The notes under the pieces were generated by a model. The model had not been told where the DNA came from. It searched no databases and saw only the letters and a list, made by a program, of their open reading frames with translations. From Streptomyces griseocarneus (lineage in GTDB: Bacteria > Actinomycetota > Actinomycetes > Streptomycetales > Streptomycetaceae): a stretch of DNA of 64,000 nt. The position numbers were made by a program, and so were the translations under genes. Positions within the stretch are counted from its first letter, which is position 1; every line of letters starts with the position of its first letter. Below, piece by piece: positions 16,554 through 25,659 of this stretch. The stretch is from the NCBI RefSeq assembly GCF_014655595.1, contig NZ_BNBL01000002.1, positions 372,170 through 436,169 on the forward strand. The letters run 5' to 3'.

Positions 16554-17951
16554 TCACTCGCGCAGGACGGCGAGGCCCACCAGCGTGCCGCGCCGGAAGC
16601 AGAGCTGGTACGCGTCGCCGGCGGCGTCCACGAACCGGTCGGCCGTGACCGCGTAGTACTCGCACCGGACTCCGGGTCCCTTCGGTTCCGCCGCCCGGGG
16701 CCGGTACGGCAATTGACGCTCGGGCAGCAGAGGCGCCACCTCGGCGCGATTCTGCCCGACGCGCAGGGCGGCGTAGTCGGCGGGGTCGAGGACGGTGTGG
16801 GACAGCGTCAGCGAAGCCCAGGTCACCAGCGCGGCCGCGAGCGCCGCCGTGGCGGCCAGCGGCACGACGACGGCGACGACGAGGGCGCGGCCCGCGCGCC
16901 GCCGGGCCCGCCGGTGCTCGGGCGGCAGGGCGGTGGGCGCGCTGCGGGCCGGGGGCGAGAGCGGCTGCGGCGGCGGTACGTGCGGCAAGTGGGCGGTGAC
17001 GGCGAAGCCGCCGTCGTGCGGGCCGTGCGTGAGCGATCCGCCGGCCAGCCGCACCCGCTCGTCCAGCCCGATCAGCCCCCGGCCGCCGCCGGGCAGCGGG
17101 GCGGTCGCCGCGGGGTGCGGGGCGGTGTTGTGCACCAAGACCGTGGTCCGGCCCGCCGTGTGCGCGACACGCACCGTCGCCCGCGCGCCGGGCGCGTGCT
17201 TGACGACGTTGGTCAGCGCTTCCTGCACGACCCGGTGGGCCGCCCGCTCCACCACCCCCGGCACCTCGGCGGCCCGTGCCCCCTCCACGTGCAGGGTGAC
17301 GTCGAGGCCGGAGGCCGCGGCACCCTCGACCAGCGGCCCGATGGCGAAGTCCGCCGGGGCCCCGGGGACCTCCTCGGCGTCCTCGCGCAGGATGCCGATC
17401 ACCTCGCCCAGCCGCTCGACGGCCCCCGCGGCCCGTGCCCGCAGGTCGTCGGCGGCCGCGCGGTGACGCTCCGGCAGGTCGGGGGCCAGCTTCAGCGCCC
17501 CGGCCGACAGGGCGATCAGGCTCAGGTCGTGGCCGAGCGCGTCGTGCATGTCCTGTGCGATCCGGGCCCGTTCGCGCAGCCGGGCCTGCTCGGCGATCAG
17601 CCGCTGCTCGCGCTCGAGCTGCTCCGCCCGGCTCCAGCCGGCCCGCACCAGCTCCTGGTACTGGCGCAGGACGCGGCCCGCGCACCAGGGCAGCAGCAGC
17701 GCGGCGGCCACCAGCGCCACGAAGATGCCCCCCAGCGCCAGCAGGGCCGGCACGGTCACCACGGCCGTCGCCCCCGCGACGACCAGCGCGCTCACGGCCA
17801 CGGCCATGGTCCGCGTCCGCCCCGAACGGTGGCCCGCCGAGAACGCGGCGGTCGCGGCGGCGGGCGCCCACCACAGGCTCGTCACGGCACTCAGCCCGGT
17901 CGCCGCCACCGCGGCCGCCGCGAGCACCACTCCGGGGTCGCGCCTGCTCAT
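16554..17951 (-). CDS. sensor histidine kinase (HisKA_3) with extra C-terminal membrane segment and domain
   Basis: The 465-residue kinase from ATG 17951 has N-terminal membrane segments (about 8-35 and 50-88), a dimerisation/phosphoacceptor helix with IAQDMHDALGHDLSLIAL (His136), and an ATPase domain (VVQEALTNVVKHAPGA, then GGGRGLIGLDERV). Unlike typical NarL-partner kinases it does not stop there: a linker leads to another hydrophobic segment (about 365-393) and an approximately 70-residue tail (DYAALRVGQNRAEVAPLLPE... FVDAAGDAYQLCFRRGT), which resembles small SmpA/OmlA-like folds and would lie outside the cell. It is translated just ahead of the response regulator. Confidence 0.88.
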   Translation of the reverse strand: MSRRDPGVVLAAAAVAATGLSAVTSLWWAPAAATAAFSAGHRSGRTRTMAVAVSALVVAGATAVVTVPALLALGGIFVALVAAALLLPWCAGRVLRQYQELVRAGWSRAEQLEREQRLIAEQARLRERARIAQDMHDALGHDLSLIALSAGALKLAPDLPERHRAAADDLRARAAGAVERLGEVIGILREDAEEVPGAPADFAIGPLVEGAAASGLDVTLHVEGARAAEVPGVVERAAHRVVQEALTNVVKHAPGARATVRVAHTAGRTTVLVHNTAPHPAATAPLPGGGRGLIGLDERVRLAGGSLTHGPHDGGFAVTAHLPHVPPPQPLSPPARSAPTALPPEHRRARRRAGRALVVAVVVPLAATAALAAALVTWASLTLSHTVLDPADYAALRVGQNRAEVAPLLPERQLPYRPRAAEPKGPGVRCEYYAVTADRFVDAAGDAYQLCFRRGTLVGLAVLRE

Positions 17952-18185
17952 CGTTGTCGTTCTTCGCACGTCGTGAACGGTACGGGCGGCTCCGGCGCGA
18001 GGACATTCGCCGAAGGTCCCATGGACACGCGACCGGCCGTCGACCCGCCGGCACACCGCCCCGGACCGGGGCCGCCCTAGGCCGAAAGGCCCACACCAAG
18101 ATCCGTACGACGGCCGGTGACCCGGGTCGGCCCGGCTGGCAGCGTGGCCCCGGCACCCCTTTCCCCCGACCGCCGGAGGCCGGCC

Positions 18186-19220
18186 TTGGACGCGACACCC
18201 ACCCCCGACCACGGCGCCGCCGACGCCGCAGCGGCCGCGCACCTGAAGGAGCTGACCCTCGGTCACCTCTACTCCGCCGCGCTGCGCACCGCCGCCGAAC
18301 TGCGCATAGCCGACCGGCTCGCGGACGGCCCGCGCACCGCCGCCGACCTCGCCCGCGACGCGGGAGCGGACGCGTCGGCCCTGCGCCGCCTCCTGCGCTA
18401 CCTCGCCTCGCGCGAGGTCTTCCGCGAGGACGACGCCGGCGCCTTCCACCTCACGCCCGCCGCACAGCCGCTGCGCACCGACGTCCCCGGCTCACTGCAC
18501 CCGGCCGTCATGATGTTCACCGACGAGCTGTTCCTGCGCTCCTCGGCCGGCCTCGGCGACACCGTACGGACCGGGAAGCCCGCCTTCCCGGCGGCGTTCG
18601 GCGCGCCCTTCTTCGAGTACCTGGCGACCGACGCCGCCGCCCGCGAGACCTTCGACACCGGCATGGCGGCCTTCTCCGGCCCCGGGGACGCCGCCGTCGC
18701 CGCCGCCTACCCCTTTCCCGCCCACGGCACGGTCGTCGACGTCGGCGGCGGACGCGGCGGCCTGCTCCGCGAGGTCCTGCTGCGCCACCCGGGCCTGACC
18801 GGCGTCCTCTTCGACCAGGAACCCGCGCTGCGCGAACCCCTCGTGGACACGCCCGGGACGGCGGGCCGCTGGCGCACGCAGCCCGGCGACTTCCTGGCCT
18901 CCGTACCGGACGGGGGCGACTACTACCTCGTCAAGCACGTGCTGCCCGACTGGGACGACGACAACGCCGTGCGCATCCTGGCCTCCTGCCGGCGCGCGAT
19001 GGCCCCCGGCGGCCGCGTCCTGGTCGTCGACGCCGTCCCGCCCCGGGGCAACGCCCCCCACCCCGGCAAGGCCGTCGACGTGATGATGATGGCGGCCCTC
19101 GGCGGCAAGGGACGCGACCCGCAGGAGCTGGACGCCCTCTTCGCGCGCGCGGGCCTGCGCCGCACGCGCATCCTGCCGACCGACGGCTTCGTGTCGGTCG
19201 TCGAGGCCGTCGCCTCCTGA
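18186..19220 (+). CDS. SAM-dependent O-methyltransferase (acetylserotonin/plant O-methyltransferase-like)
   Basis: TTG 18186 is preferred because GGAGG ends 6 nt upstream; it gives 344 residues. The N-terminal helical dimerisation domain (HLYSAALRTAAELRIADRLADGPRTAADLARDAG) includes a winged helix. The catalytic domain has the SAM-binding VVDVGGGRGGLLREVL, DYYLVKHVLPDWDDDNAVRIL and PGGRVLVVDAV. This is the family that methylates hydroxyls of aromatic polyketides, flavonoids and similar secondary metabolites, although no biosynthetic partner lies beside it. The conserved catalytic His is probably the one in VKHVLPDW. The gene is followed by the Ser/Thr kinase gene but not clearly co-transcribed with it. 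Confidence 0.85.
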   Translation: MDATPTPDHGAADAAAAAHLKELTLGHLYSAALRTAAELRIADRLADGPRTAADLARDAGADASALRRLLRYLASREVFREDDAGAFHLTPAAQPLRTDVPGSLHPAVMMFTDELFLRSSAGLGDTVRTGKPAFPAAFGAPFFEYLATDAAARETFDTGMAAFSGPGDAAVAAAYPFPAHGTVVDVGGGRGGLLREVLLRHPGLTGVLFDQEPALREPLVDTPGTAGRWRTQPGDFLASVPDGGDYYLVKHVLPDWDDDNAVRILASCRRAMAPGGRVLVVDAVPPRGNAPHPGKAVDVMMMAALGGKGRDPQELDALFARAGLRRTRILPTDGFVSVVEAVAS

Positions 19221-19314
19221 GCGCACGTCATGGGGAGCCCCGTGAGGCCGGATGCGTCCCCGCCTTCCCCCATGACGTAGATTCTGATCTTCGGCATGAA
19301 CGCATCACTCGGGG

Positions 19315-21075
<1,761 letters not shown>

Positions 21076-21087
21076 CGGCCCGCCGGG

Positions 21088-21146
21088 CCCCGGCCCGTAT
21101 TAGGGAACCCCTCCGGCCCGTATTAGGGAACCCCTACGGGCCGGGG
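21088..21146. terminator. terminator with tandemly duplicated 5-prime arm
   Basis: A 23-bp unit (CCGGCCCGTATTAGGG...) is repeated head to tail at 21090-21112 and 21113-21135. CCCCGGCCCGTA (21088-21099) is perfectly complementary to TACGGGCCGGGG (21135-21146); the second copy (21113-21122) can pair with the same 3-prime arm over 10 bp. The element sits between the convergent kinase and response regulator genes and can form two alternative hairpins. Confidence 0.7.
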
Positions 21147-21150
21147 AACC

Positions 21151-21846
21151 CTACGGACGCGGGGCCACCAGGCCCGTCTCCCACGCCCACGCCGCGATCC
21201 CGACCCGGTTGCCGGCCTTCAGCTTTGCCTGGATGTTGGCGACATGGGTCTTCGCGGTCCCCGGCGAGATGAACAGCTCGGTGCCGATCTCCGCGTTGGT
21301 GCGCCCACGGGCGATCAGGCGGACGATCTCCCGCTCACGGTCGGTCAGCGGGTCCTCGGCGGGGGCGGCCGGGGCGGCGGGAACGGGCGACGCGGACGGC
21401 GAGGGCGGCGTGGCGGACAGCTGCCGCAGCAGCCGCACGGTGATCTGCGGGCTGATCAGCGCGTCCCCGGCCATGGCCGCCCTGACGCCCTCGATGAGCA
21501 GGGCCGGGCCCGAGCGCTTGAGCAGGAAGCCGCAGGCGCCGTGGCGCAGCGCCGTGTGCACGTAGTCGTCGAGGTCGAACGTCGTCACGACGACCACCCG
21601 CGTCGGCCGCACCGCCTCGGGCCCCGCCAGGAGGCGCGTCAGCTCCAGGCCGTCGAGCCGCGGCATCCGGATGTCCGCCAGCACCACGTCGGGCCGCAGC
21701 CGCCGGGCCAGCTCGAGCGCGGTGGCTCCGTCGGCGGCCTCACCGACGACGGTCATGTCCGGCTGCGAGTCCAGGACGAGACGGAAGCCGCTGCGCACGT
21801 CGTCCTGGTCGTCGGCCAGCAGGATGCGGGTCGGCGCGCCGCTCAT
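21151..21846 (-). CDS. NarL/FixJ-family response regulator
   Basis: ATG at 21846 gives 231 residues (MSGAPTRILLADDQDD). The receiver domain has Asp58 (VVLADIRMPRLDG), VVTTFDLDDY and FLLKRSG. A Pro/Ala/Ser linker is followed by a LuxR-type DNA-binding domain (LTDREREIVRLIARGRTNAEIGTELFISPGTAKTHVANIQAKL). The start overlaps the kinase stop by 4 bp (ATGA), so translation is coupled. The paired palindromes upstream of the kinase gene, at 23140 and 23182, are plausible binding sites. Confidence 0.93.
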   Translation of the reverse strand: MSGAPTRILLADDQDDVRSGFRLVLDSQPDMTVVGEAADGATALELARRLRPDVVLADIRMPRLDGLELTRLLAGPEAVRPTRVVVVTTFDLDDYVHTALRHGACGFLLKRSGPALLIEGVRAAMAGDALISPQITVRLLRQLSATPPSPSASPVPAAPAAPAEDPLTDREREIVRLIARGRTNAEIGTELFISPGTAKTHVANIQAKLKAGNRVGIAAWAWETGLVAPRP

Positions 21847-23105
21847 GACGCCCGCCCCATGACGACGGCCGCGGCCGCCGGCAGCACGGCGACCACCTGC
21901 CAGCCGCCCTCGCACGGCCCGTAGGACAGGGTCCCGCCCGTCGACCGCACGCGCTCCCGCAAGCCACCGAGGCCGCGCCCGCCGTGGCCCTCCCGCTCCC
22001 GGCGCACGGCCGCACGGGTGCGCGTCCCGCCCCCGCCGTCGTCGGCCACGCGCACCTCGACGCGGGGTACCCCGTCGGCGCTCCGGACGCGGCCGAGCGT
22101 CACGTCGACGCGCGTGGCGCCGGGCGCGTGCCGGCGCACGTTGGTCAGGGCCTCGACGACCACCCGGTAGGCCGTGGAGCCGGTGTCGCGGGAGAGGCCC
22201 CCGGCCGCCCCGGGGTCCACGGAGAGCCCGGCCTCGGCCGGCCCGGCGGCGGTGAACCGCTCGACCAGGCCGGGCAGTTGGTCCACCCCGGGCAGCGGCT
22301 CGATCTCGTCGTCGCCCGTACCGGCCTTACGTGCTCCGCCGGCACCGTCCGTCCCGTCCGCGTCGTGCAGCATCCGGACCATGCGGTCCATCGACGCGAG
22401 GGCGTTCAGGCCTGCCTTCTCGATGCGCTCCAGAGCCGGCACGGCCTGCCCCGGGTCGGTCGCGGCGACGAACCGCGCGGCCTGCGCCTGCGCCACGATG
22501 CCGCTGACGTCATGGGCGACGAAGTCGTGCAGGTCCCGGGCGAGTTCCAGCTGCTGGGAGCGGCGCGTCTCGGCGACCAGCCGGTCTCTGCGGTGCTCCA
22601 TCAGCCGCGGATAGCCGCCCACGACGGCCGCGCCGACCACGGGCAGTGTCCAGAACGCCGCCGCGCCGCCCATCGTCAGCACCGACGGGTGCGGCAACAG
22701 CGGGAGCGTCCACACCGCCACCGCCGCGCACACCACCGCGCCCGCCGCCACCGCCTGCCGCAGCGGCGCCCAGCGGGCCACGACCACGAGCAGGAGAAGC
22801 ACCGTCGCCGTCTCCACGAGCCGCGGCCACGCGCCCCCGGACACCGTCGGCGGAACACCGGCCAGCGTGGTCGCCAGCGACAGGACGCCCACCAGCCCCA
22901 CGGGAAGGGCCAGACGGCCCCGCGCCCGGGACCACCGGACCAGGCACCACGCCAGCAGCGCCACGGCGGCGACGGCGGGCACGACCCCGTACGGCTCCGC
23001 CCGCGCGCCGTACGCGCCGACGACCCCCGCCCCGCCACAGCCCGCCGCTGCCGCGAACACGGCCGGCCCCACATCCCGTTGTCTCATGCGTTCTGTCGTC
23101 CCCAC
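21843..23105 (-). CDS. sensor histidine kinase (HisKA_3 family)
   Basis: The 420-residue kinase has about six membrane segments in the first 165 residues with little outside the membrane, so it may sense membrane state or a small ligand. The phosphoacceptor helix reads LARDLHDFVAHDVSGIV (His193). The ATPase domain has VVVEALTNVRRHAPGA, VADDGGGG and GHGGRGLGGLRERV. Two starts are possible: MGTTERMRQR (23105) or MRQRDVGPAV six codons later. It forms an operon with the response regulator through a 4-bp overlap and is divergent from a secreted-protein gene pair that may be its target. Confidence 0.92.
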   Translation of the reverse strand: MGTTERMRQRDVGPAVFAAAAGCGGAGVVGAYGARAEPYGVVPAVAAVALLAWCLVRWSRARGRLALPVGLVGVLSLATTLAGVPPTVSGGAWPRLVETATVLLLLVVVARWAPLRQAVAAGAVVCAAVAVWTLPLLPHPSVLTMGGAAAFWTLPVVGAAVVGGYPRLMEHRRDRLVAETRRSQQLELARDLHDFVAHDVSGIVAQAQAARFVAATDPGQAVPALERIEKAGLNALASMDRMVRMLHDADGTDGAGGARKAGTGDDEIEPLPGVDQLPGLVERFTAAGPAEAGLSVDPGAAGGLSRDTGSTAYRVVVEALTNVRRHAPGATRVDVTLGRVRSADGVPRVEVRVADDGGGGTRTRAAVRREREGHGGRGLGGLRERVRSTGGTLSYGPCEGGWQVVAVLPAAAAVVMGRAS

Positions 23106-23139
23106 CCCTCGATCCTACGAGCGGGCGTCCGGCTCCCTC

Positions 23140-23157
23140 CTCTGCCGATCGGCAGAG
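23140..23157. promoter_or_regulatory. perfect 18-bp palindrome, candidate operator 1
   Basis: CTCTGCCGA followed directly by TCGGCAGAG forms a perfect palindrome. It lies in the 163-bp divergent region between the kinase gene (23105) and the secreted-protein gene (23269). A degenerate second copy begins exactly 42 bp further on. Confidence 0.6.
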
Positions 23158-23181
23158 CGCACGGGCCCGTTCACCGCGCAT

Positions 23182-23199
23182 CTCTGCTGATCGGCGGAT
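23182..23199. promoter_or_regulatory. imperfect copy of the palindrome, candidate operator 2
   Basis: CTCTGCTGATCGGCGGAT matches the site at 23140-23157 at 14 of 18 positions. The 42-bp start-to-start distance is close to four helical turns, so the two sites would face the same side of the DNA. Confidence 0.5.
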
Positions 23200-23268
23200 G
23201 GCCCGGGCCCCGGGCCACGGACGAGATTGGAGCCAGTCACCGAACAACCCGAACACCAGGAGCCCGAC

Positions 23269-23928
23269 ATGACAGGCGTCTTCTCCACCACCCGCCGCAG
23301 GACCGTCGCCGCGGCCGTCGCCACCGCGACCACATTCGCCGCTCTGGCCGCGGTGTCCACTTCCGCTTCCGCCTCGGACACGGCTCGGGAGGCGGCCGGC
23401 GCGAAGAAGCCGGCGGCGGTCGCCCGGGTGAGCGGGCAGGCCCGCATCTCCTACGCCTACTCGCCCAAGGACGAGATCCGCTTCTCCGTGGACGCCCAGT
23501 CCGCGCCCTTCAGCCGCCCGGTCGACCAGTTCCCGATGGGGATGCCCACCGACGCCCGGGGCAAGGTCACCATCTACCACTGGTCTCCCGGGAAGAAGGA
23601 GGCGCGGCGCGGGGAGGCCGCCGTGGACTGCCTGGTCACCGGTGGCGACACCGCGACGCTCACCGCCGTCGTCACCACGTCGCAGGACCCGAAGGAGATC
23701 GGCACGCGCATGGGCTTCAGCGTCAGGACCGGGGGCCCGGGCAAGGGCCGGTTCGGATTCCACTTGGGCGTCAGCAACCTCGACGTCGTCGACGGCAAGG
23801 CCGTCATGCCGCACGTCGGCACCTGCATGGCACCCGCTCCCTTCGCCCCCGTGGCCGAGGGCGGCTTCACGGTCAGGCACGCGGAGCTGCCCCCGCTGCC
23901 GGCCGGGTGGCCCGGCCGAGAGCACTGA
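23269..23928 (+). CDS. secreted protein of unknown function
   Basis: ATG 23269 follows AGGAG and gives 219 residues with a clear signal peptide (STTRRRTVAAAVATATTFAAL, Arg-rich and possibly Tat-dependent) ending near SASA. The mature part (about 60-219) is predicted mainly beta (RISYAYSPKDEIRFSVDAQ, GKVTIYHWSPGKKEARRGEAAVDCLVTGGDTATLTAVV) and has two cysteines (VDCLV and GTCMAP) that could form a disulfide. I do not recognise the family. It is followed after 27 bp by a membrane protein gene and is transcribed away from the two-component operon across the paired palindromes. Confidence 0.75.
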   Translation: MTGVFSTTRRRTVAAAVATATTFAALAAVSTSASASDTAREAAGAKKPAAVARVSGQARISYAYSPKDEIRFSVDAQSAPFSRPVDQFPMGMPTDARGKVTIYHWSPGKKEARRGEAAVDCLVTGGDTATLTAVVTTSQDPKEIGTRMGFSVRTGGPGKGRFGFHLGVSNLDVVDGKAVMPHVGTCMAPAPFAPVAEGGFTVRHAELPPLPAGWPGREH

Positions 23929-23955
23929 CGGACCCCGCGACGAGGAGAACACCCC

Positions 23956-24534
23956 ATGTCCCCTTCCCTGACGGCCGCACCCGGCACGCCGGCCCGCCAC
24001 CGGCCGGCGGGCCCGCCCGGCGAGCCGGCGGTCTCCCGCCCGGTCCGCTGGGCGGCCCACGCGGCCGCGCTCACCCTCGTGCCCTCGGGGCTCTGGAGGT
24101 GTGCCGTCGCCTTCGGCATGCCGTCCGGCTTCGCCGAAGGCACTCCCCTGCACGAGAGCAACTTTCCGGGCCCGACCTCCCTCAATCTCATCGGACTGAG
24201 TGTGTTCGCCGAGTGCCTGGGCCTGCTCACCCTCGGCCTGGTCCAGTCCTGGGGCGAGAGACTGCCCCGGTGGGTGCCCTGGCTCGGAGGCAGGCGCATT
24301 CCCACCCTCGCCGCCGTCGTCCCCGCCCTACTGGGCGCGGCGGTGGTCACGGCCATCACGGTCGCAGCGGCATGCGGCGGCTGGCAACGGCAGATGGACC
24401 TGCCGGAGTCCCCGAAGGGCGCGCTCGCCACGCTGATGACGGTCTGCTACGCCCCGCTACTGGCCTGGGGCCCCCTGCTGGCCCTGGTGACGGTCGCCTA
24501 CTACCGGCGCCGTCGCGGCACCCGCGCTCGCTGA
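23956..24534 (+). CDS. multi-pass membrane protein of unknown function
   Basis: The 192-residue protein has four predicted membrane helices (about 30-50, 72-95, 112-135 and 150-178) and short polar ends, with a Pro/Ala-rich N-terminus and a C-terminal RRRRGTRAR. The loop PSGFAEGTPLHESNFPGPTS after helix 1 would be external. I do not recognise a family. GAGGAG precedes the ATG. The 27-bp gap to the secreted-protein gene makes a two-gene operon likely. Confidence 0.75.
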   Translation: MSPSLTAAPGTPARHRPAGPPGEPAVSRPVRWAAHAAALTLVPSGLWRCAVAFGMPSGFAEGTPLHESNFPGPTSLNLIGLSVFAECLGLLTLGLVQSWGERLPRWVPWLGGRRIPTLAAVVPALLGAAVVTAITVAAACGGWQRQMDLPESPKGALATLMTVCYAPLLAWGPLLALVTVAYYRRRRGTRAR

Positions 24535-24572
24535 CGCTCCGCGTGCGCACGCTCGCACGGAGAAGCGGCGCT

Positions 24573-24613
24573 GTGAGGCCCCTCATGGGACCTGGCTCAC
24601 ATACGAAAGAGAG
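24573..24613 (+). promoter_or_regulatory. conserved 41-bp element upstream of SLT gene 1
   Basis: This segment, from GTGAGGCC through TCACATACGAAAGAG, is nearly identical to 43211-43249 upstream of the second SLT gene, with only four or so mismatches, while the sequence between it and the promoter differs freely. That points to a conserved regulator site or a second promoter. Confidence 0.5.
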
Positions 24614-24696
24614 TCGTGCTCCGCCCGCACGGTCATGACGCGGAAAACCCCGCATTCGGCCTCATGTCGTGCGGCCCGGGGCCGTAGGTCACACCT

Positions 24697-24725
24697 TTGC
24701 CAGCGGGTTTTCGCGCCGCTAACAA
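24697..24725 (+). promoter_or_regulatory. sigma70-type promoter of SLT gene 1
   Basis: TTGCCA (24697-24702), a 17-bp spacer and TAACAA (24720-24725) match the vegetative consensus well. Transcription would start near 24732, giving a leader of about 92 nt. Both boxes and the spacer are identical in the second copy. Confidence 0.7.
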
Positions 24726-24740
24726 TTGCCGAGTCGCACG

Positions 24741-24773
24741 GCGCCGTCGACCGAGAAACGGCGCTCTTTCTTT
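24741..24773 (+). promoter_or_regulatory. leader hairpin with T-rich tail (possible attenuator)
   Basis: GCGCCGT (24741-24747) pairs with ACGGCGC (24758-24764) around a 10-nt loop and is followed by TCTTTCTTT. It looks like a weak intrinsic terminator inside the 5-prime leader. The outer pair GTCGCA/TGCGAC could form a competing fold that encloses it. Confidence 0.5.
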
Positions 24774-24823
24774 GCGCCATTGACGGCCATTGCGACTAAG
24801 CGATTGGAAGGGTTCAGCTCGTT

Positions 24824-25549
24824 ATGCGCTCCACCGTCTCCGGTTATACCGCTCTGTCCAAGGCCCATAAGTTCTCCGCTGCCGGTCTGGTGACCGCTGC
24901 TGGTGCCGCTGCGCTGACGTTCGCGCTGGTCCCGCAGGCCTCGGCCGCGGACGCTCACAGTGCGGGTGTGAAGCCGGTGGCGCTGAGCGCTCAGGAGTTC
25001 GGTGTGACGCAGGACGGCGAGCTGGCCAAGGCCGCCGACGACGCCGCCGTGAAGGCGGGCGTGGACGCGAAGGCCGCGGTGAAGGCGAAGGCGGACGCCG
25101 AGGCGAAGGCCAAGGCCGACCGCGAGCGCGCCAGCCGTTCCACCGAGCGCAAGGCCCTCAAGCCCGCCGCCAAGCCCGCCCCGGCCAAGCCGGCCGCCAA
25201 GCCCGCCGCTCCGGCGAAGAAGGCCTACGCGGACAACCTGGACGGCTGGATCAGCGAGTCGCTGGACGTCCTGCGCTCCAAGGGCATCCCGGCCTCGTAC
25301 GAGGGCATCAAGCGCAACATCATGCGTGAGTCCACCGGTAATCCCCGTGCGATCAACGACTGGGACGTCAACGCTGTGAACGGTGTGCCGTCGAAGGGTC
25401 TGCTGCAGATCATCGACCCGACGTTCAAGGCGTATCACGTCGAGGGCACGTCCTGGGACATCTACGACCCGGTCGCCAACATCACCGCTTCCTGTAACTA
25501 CGCGGCCGACAAGTACGGCTCGATGGACAACGTCAACTCCGCGTACTGA
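24824..25549 (+). CDS. secreted SLT-domain (lytic transglycosylase-like) protein, copy 1
   Basis: The 241-residue protein has a signal peptide ending PQASAADAH, a Lys/Ala/Pro-rich wall-spanning linker (about 60-135), and a C-terminal SLT lysozyme-like domain (about 140-241) with the catalytic Glu in NIMRESTGNPRA and SKGLLQIIDPTFKAY. Such proteins cleave cell-wall glycan and act in Streptomyces growth and spore germination. It closely matches the copy at 43461-44213: 179 bp of the 3-prime end (25358-25536) are identical. Many codons end in T, unlike its neighbours, which may reflect high expression. A ribosome site GGAAGGG lies 11 bp upstream of the ATG. A strong terminator follows. Confidence 0.9.
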   Translation: MRSTVSGYTALSKAHKFSAAGLVTAAGAAALTFALVPQASAADAHSAGVKPVALSAQEFGVTQDGELAKAADDAAVKAGVDAKAAVKAKADAEAKAKADRERASRSTERKALKPAAKPAPAKPAAKPAAPAKKAYADNLDGWISESLDVLRSKGIPASYEGIKRNIMRESTGNPRAINDWDVNAVNGVPSKGLLQIIDPTFKAYHVEGTSWDIYDPVANITASCNYAADKYGSMDNVNSAY

Positions 25550-25577
25550 TCGAACTCAGCGGACGCAAAACCACCCA

Positions 25578-25608
25578 AGGCCCCCCGGGACTCGTTCCCG
25601 GGGGGCCT
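25578..25608 (+). terminator. terminator of SLT gene 1
   Basis: AGGCCCCCCGGGA (25578-25590) pairs perfectly with TCCCGGGGGGCCT (25596-25608) around the 5-nt loop CTCGT. Confidence 0.88.
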
Positions 25609-25659
25609 CGGCGTGGGCGGGCCCTCTACACAACCCGGCCGTCCGGCTAGCATCCGTCC

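Noticed and set aside
24573..24823. c-di-AMP (ydaO) riboswitch before the SLT genes
   Set aside because: Cell-wall hydrolase genes in actinobacteria often carry one, but the leader after the likely promoter is only about 92 nt and I do not see the conserved riboswitch core motifs.
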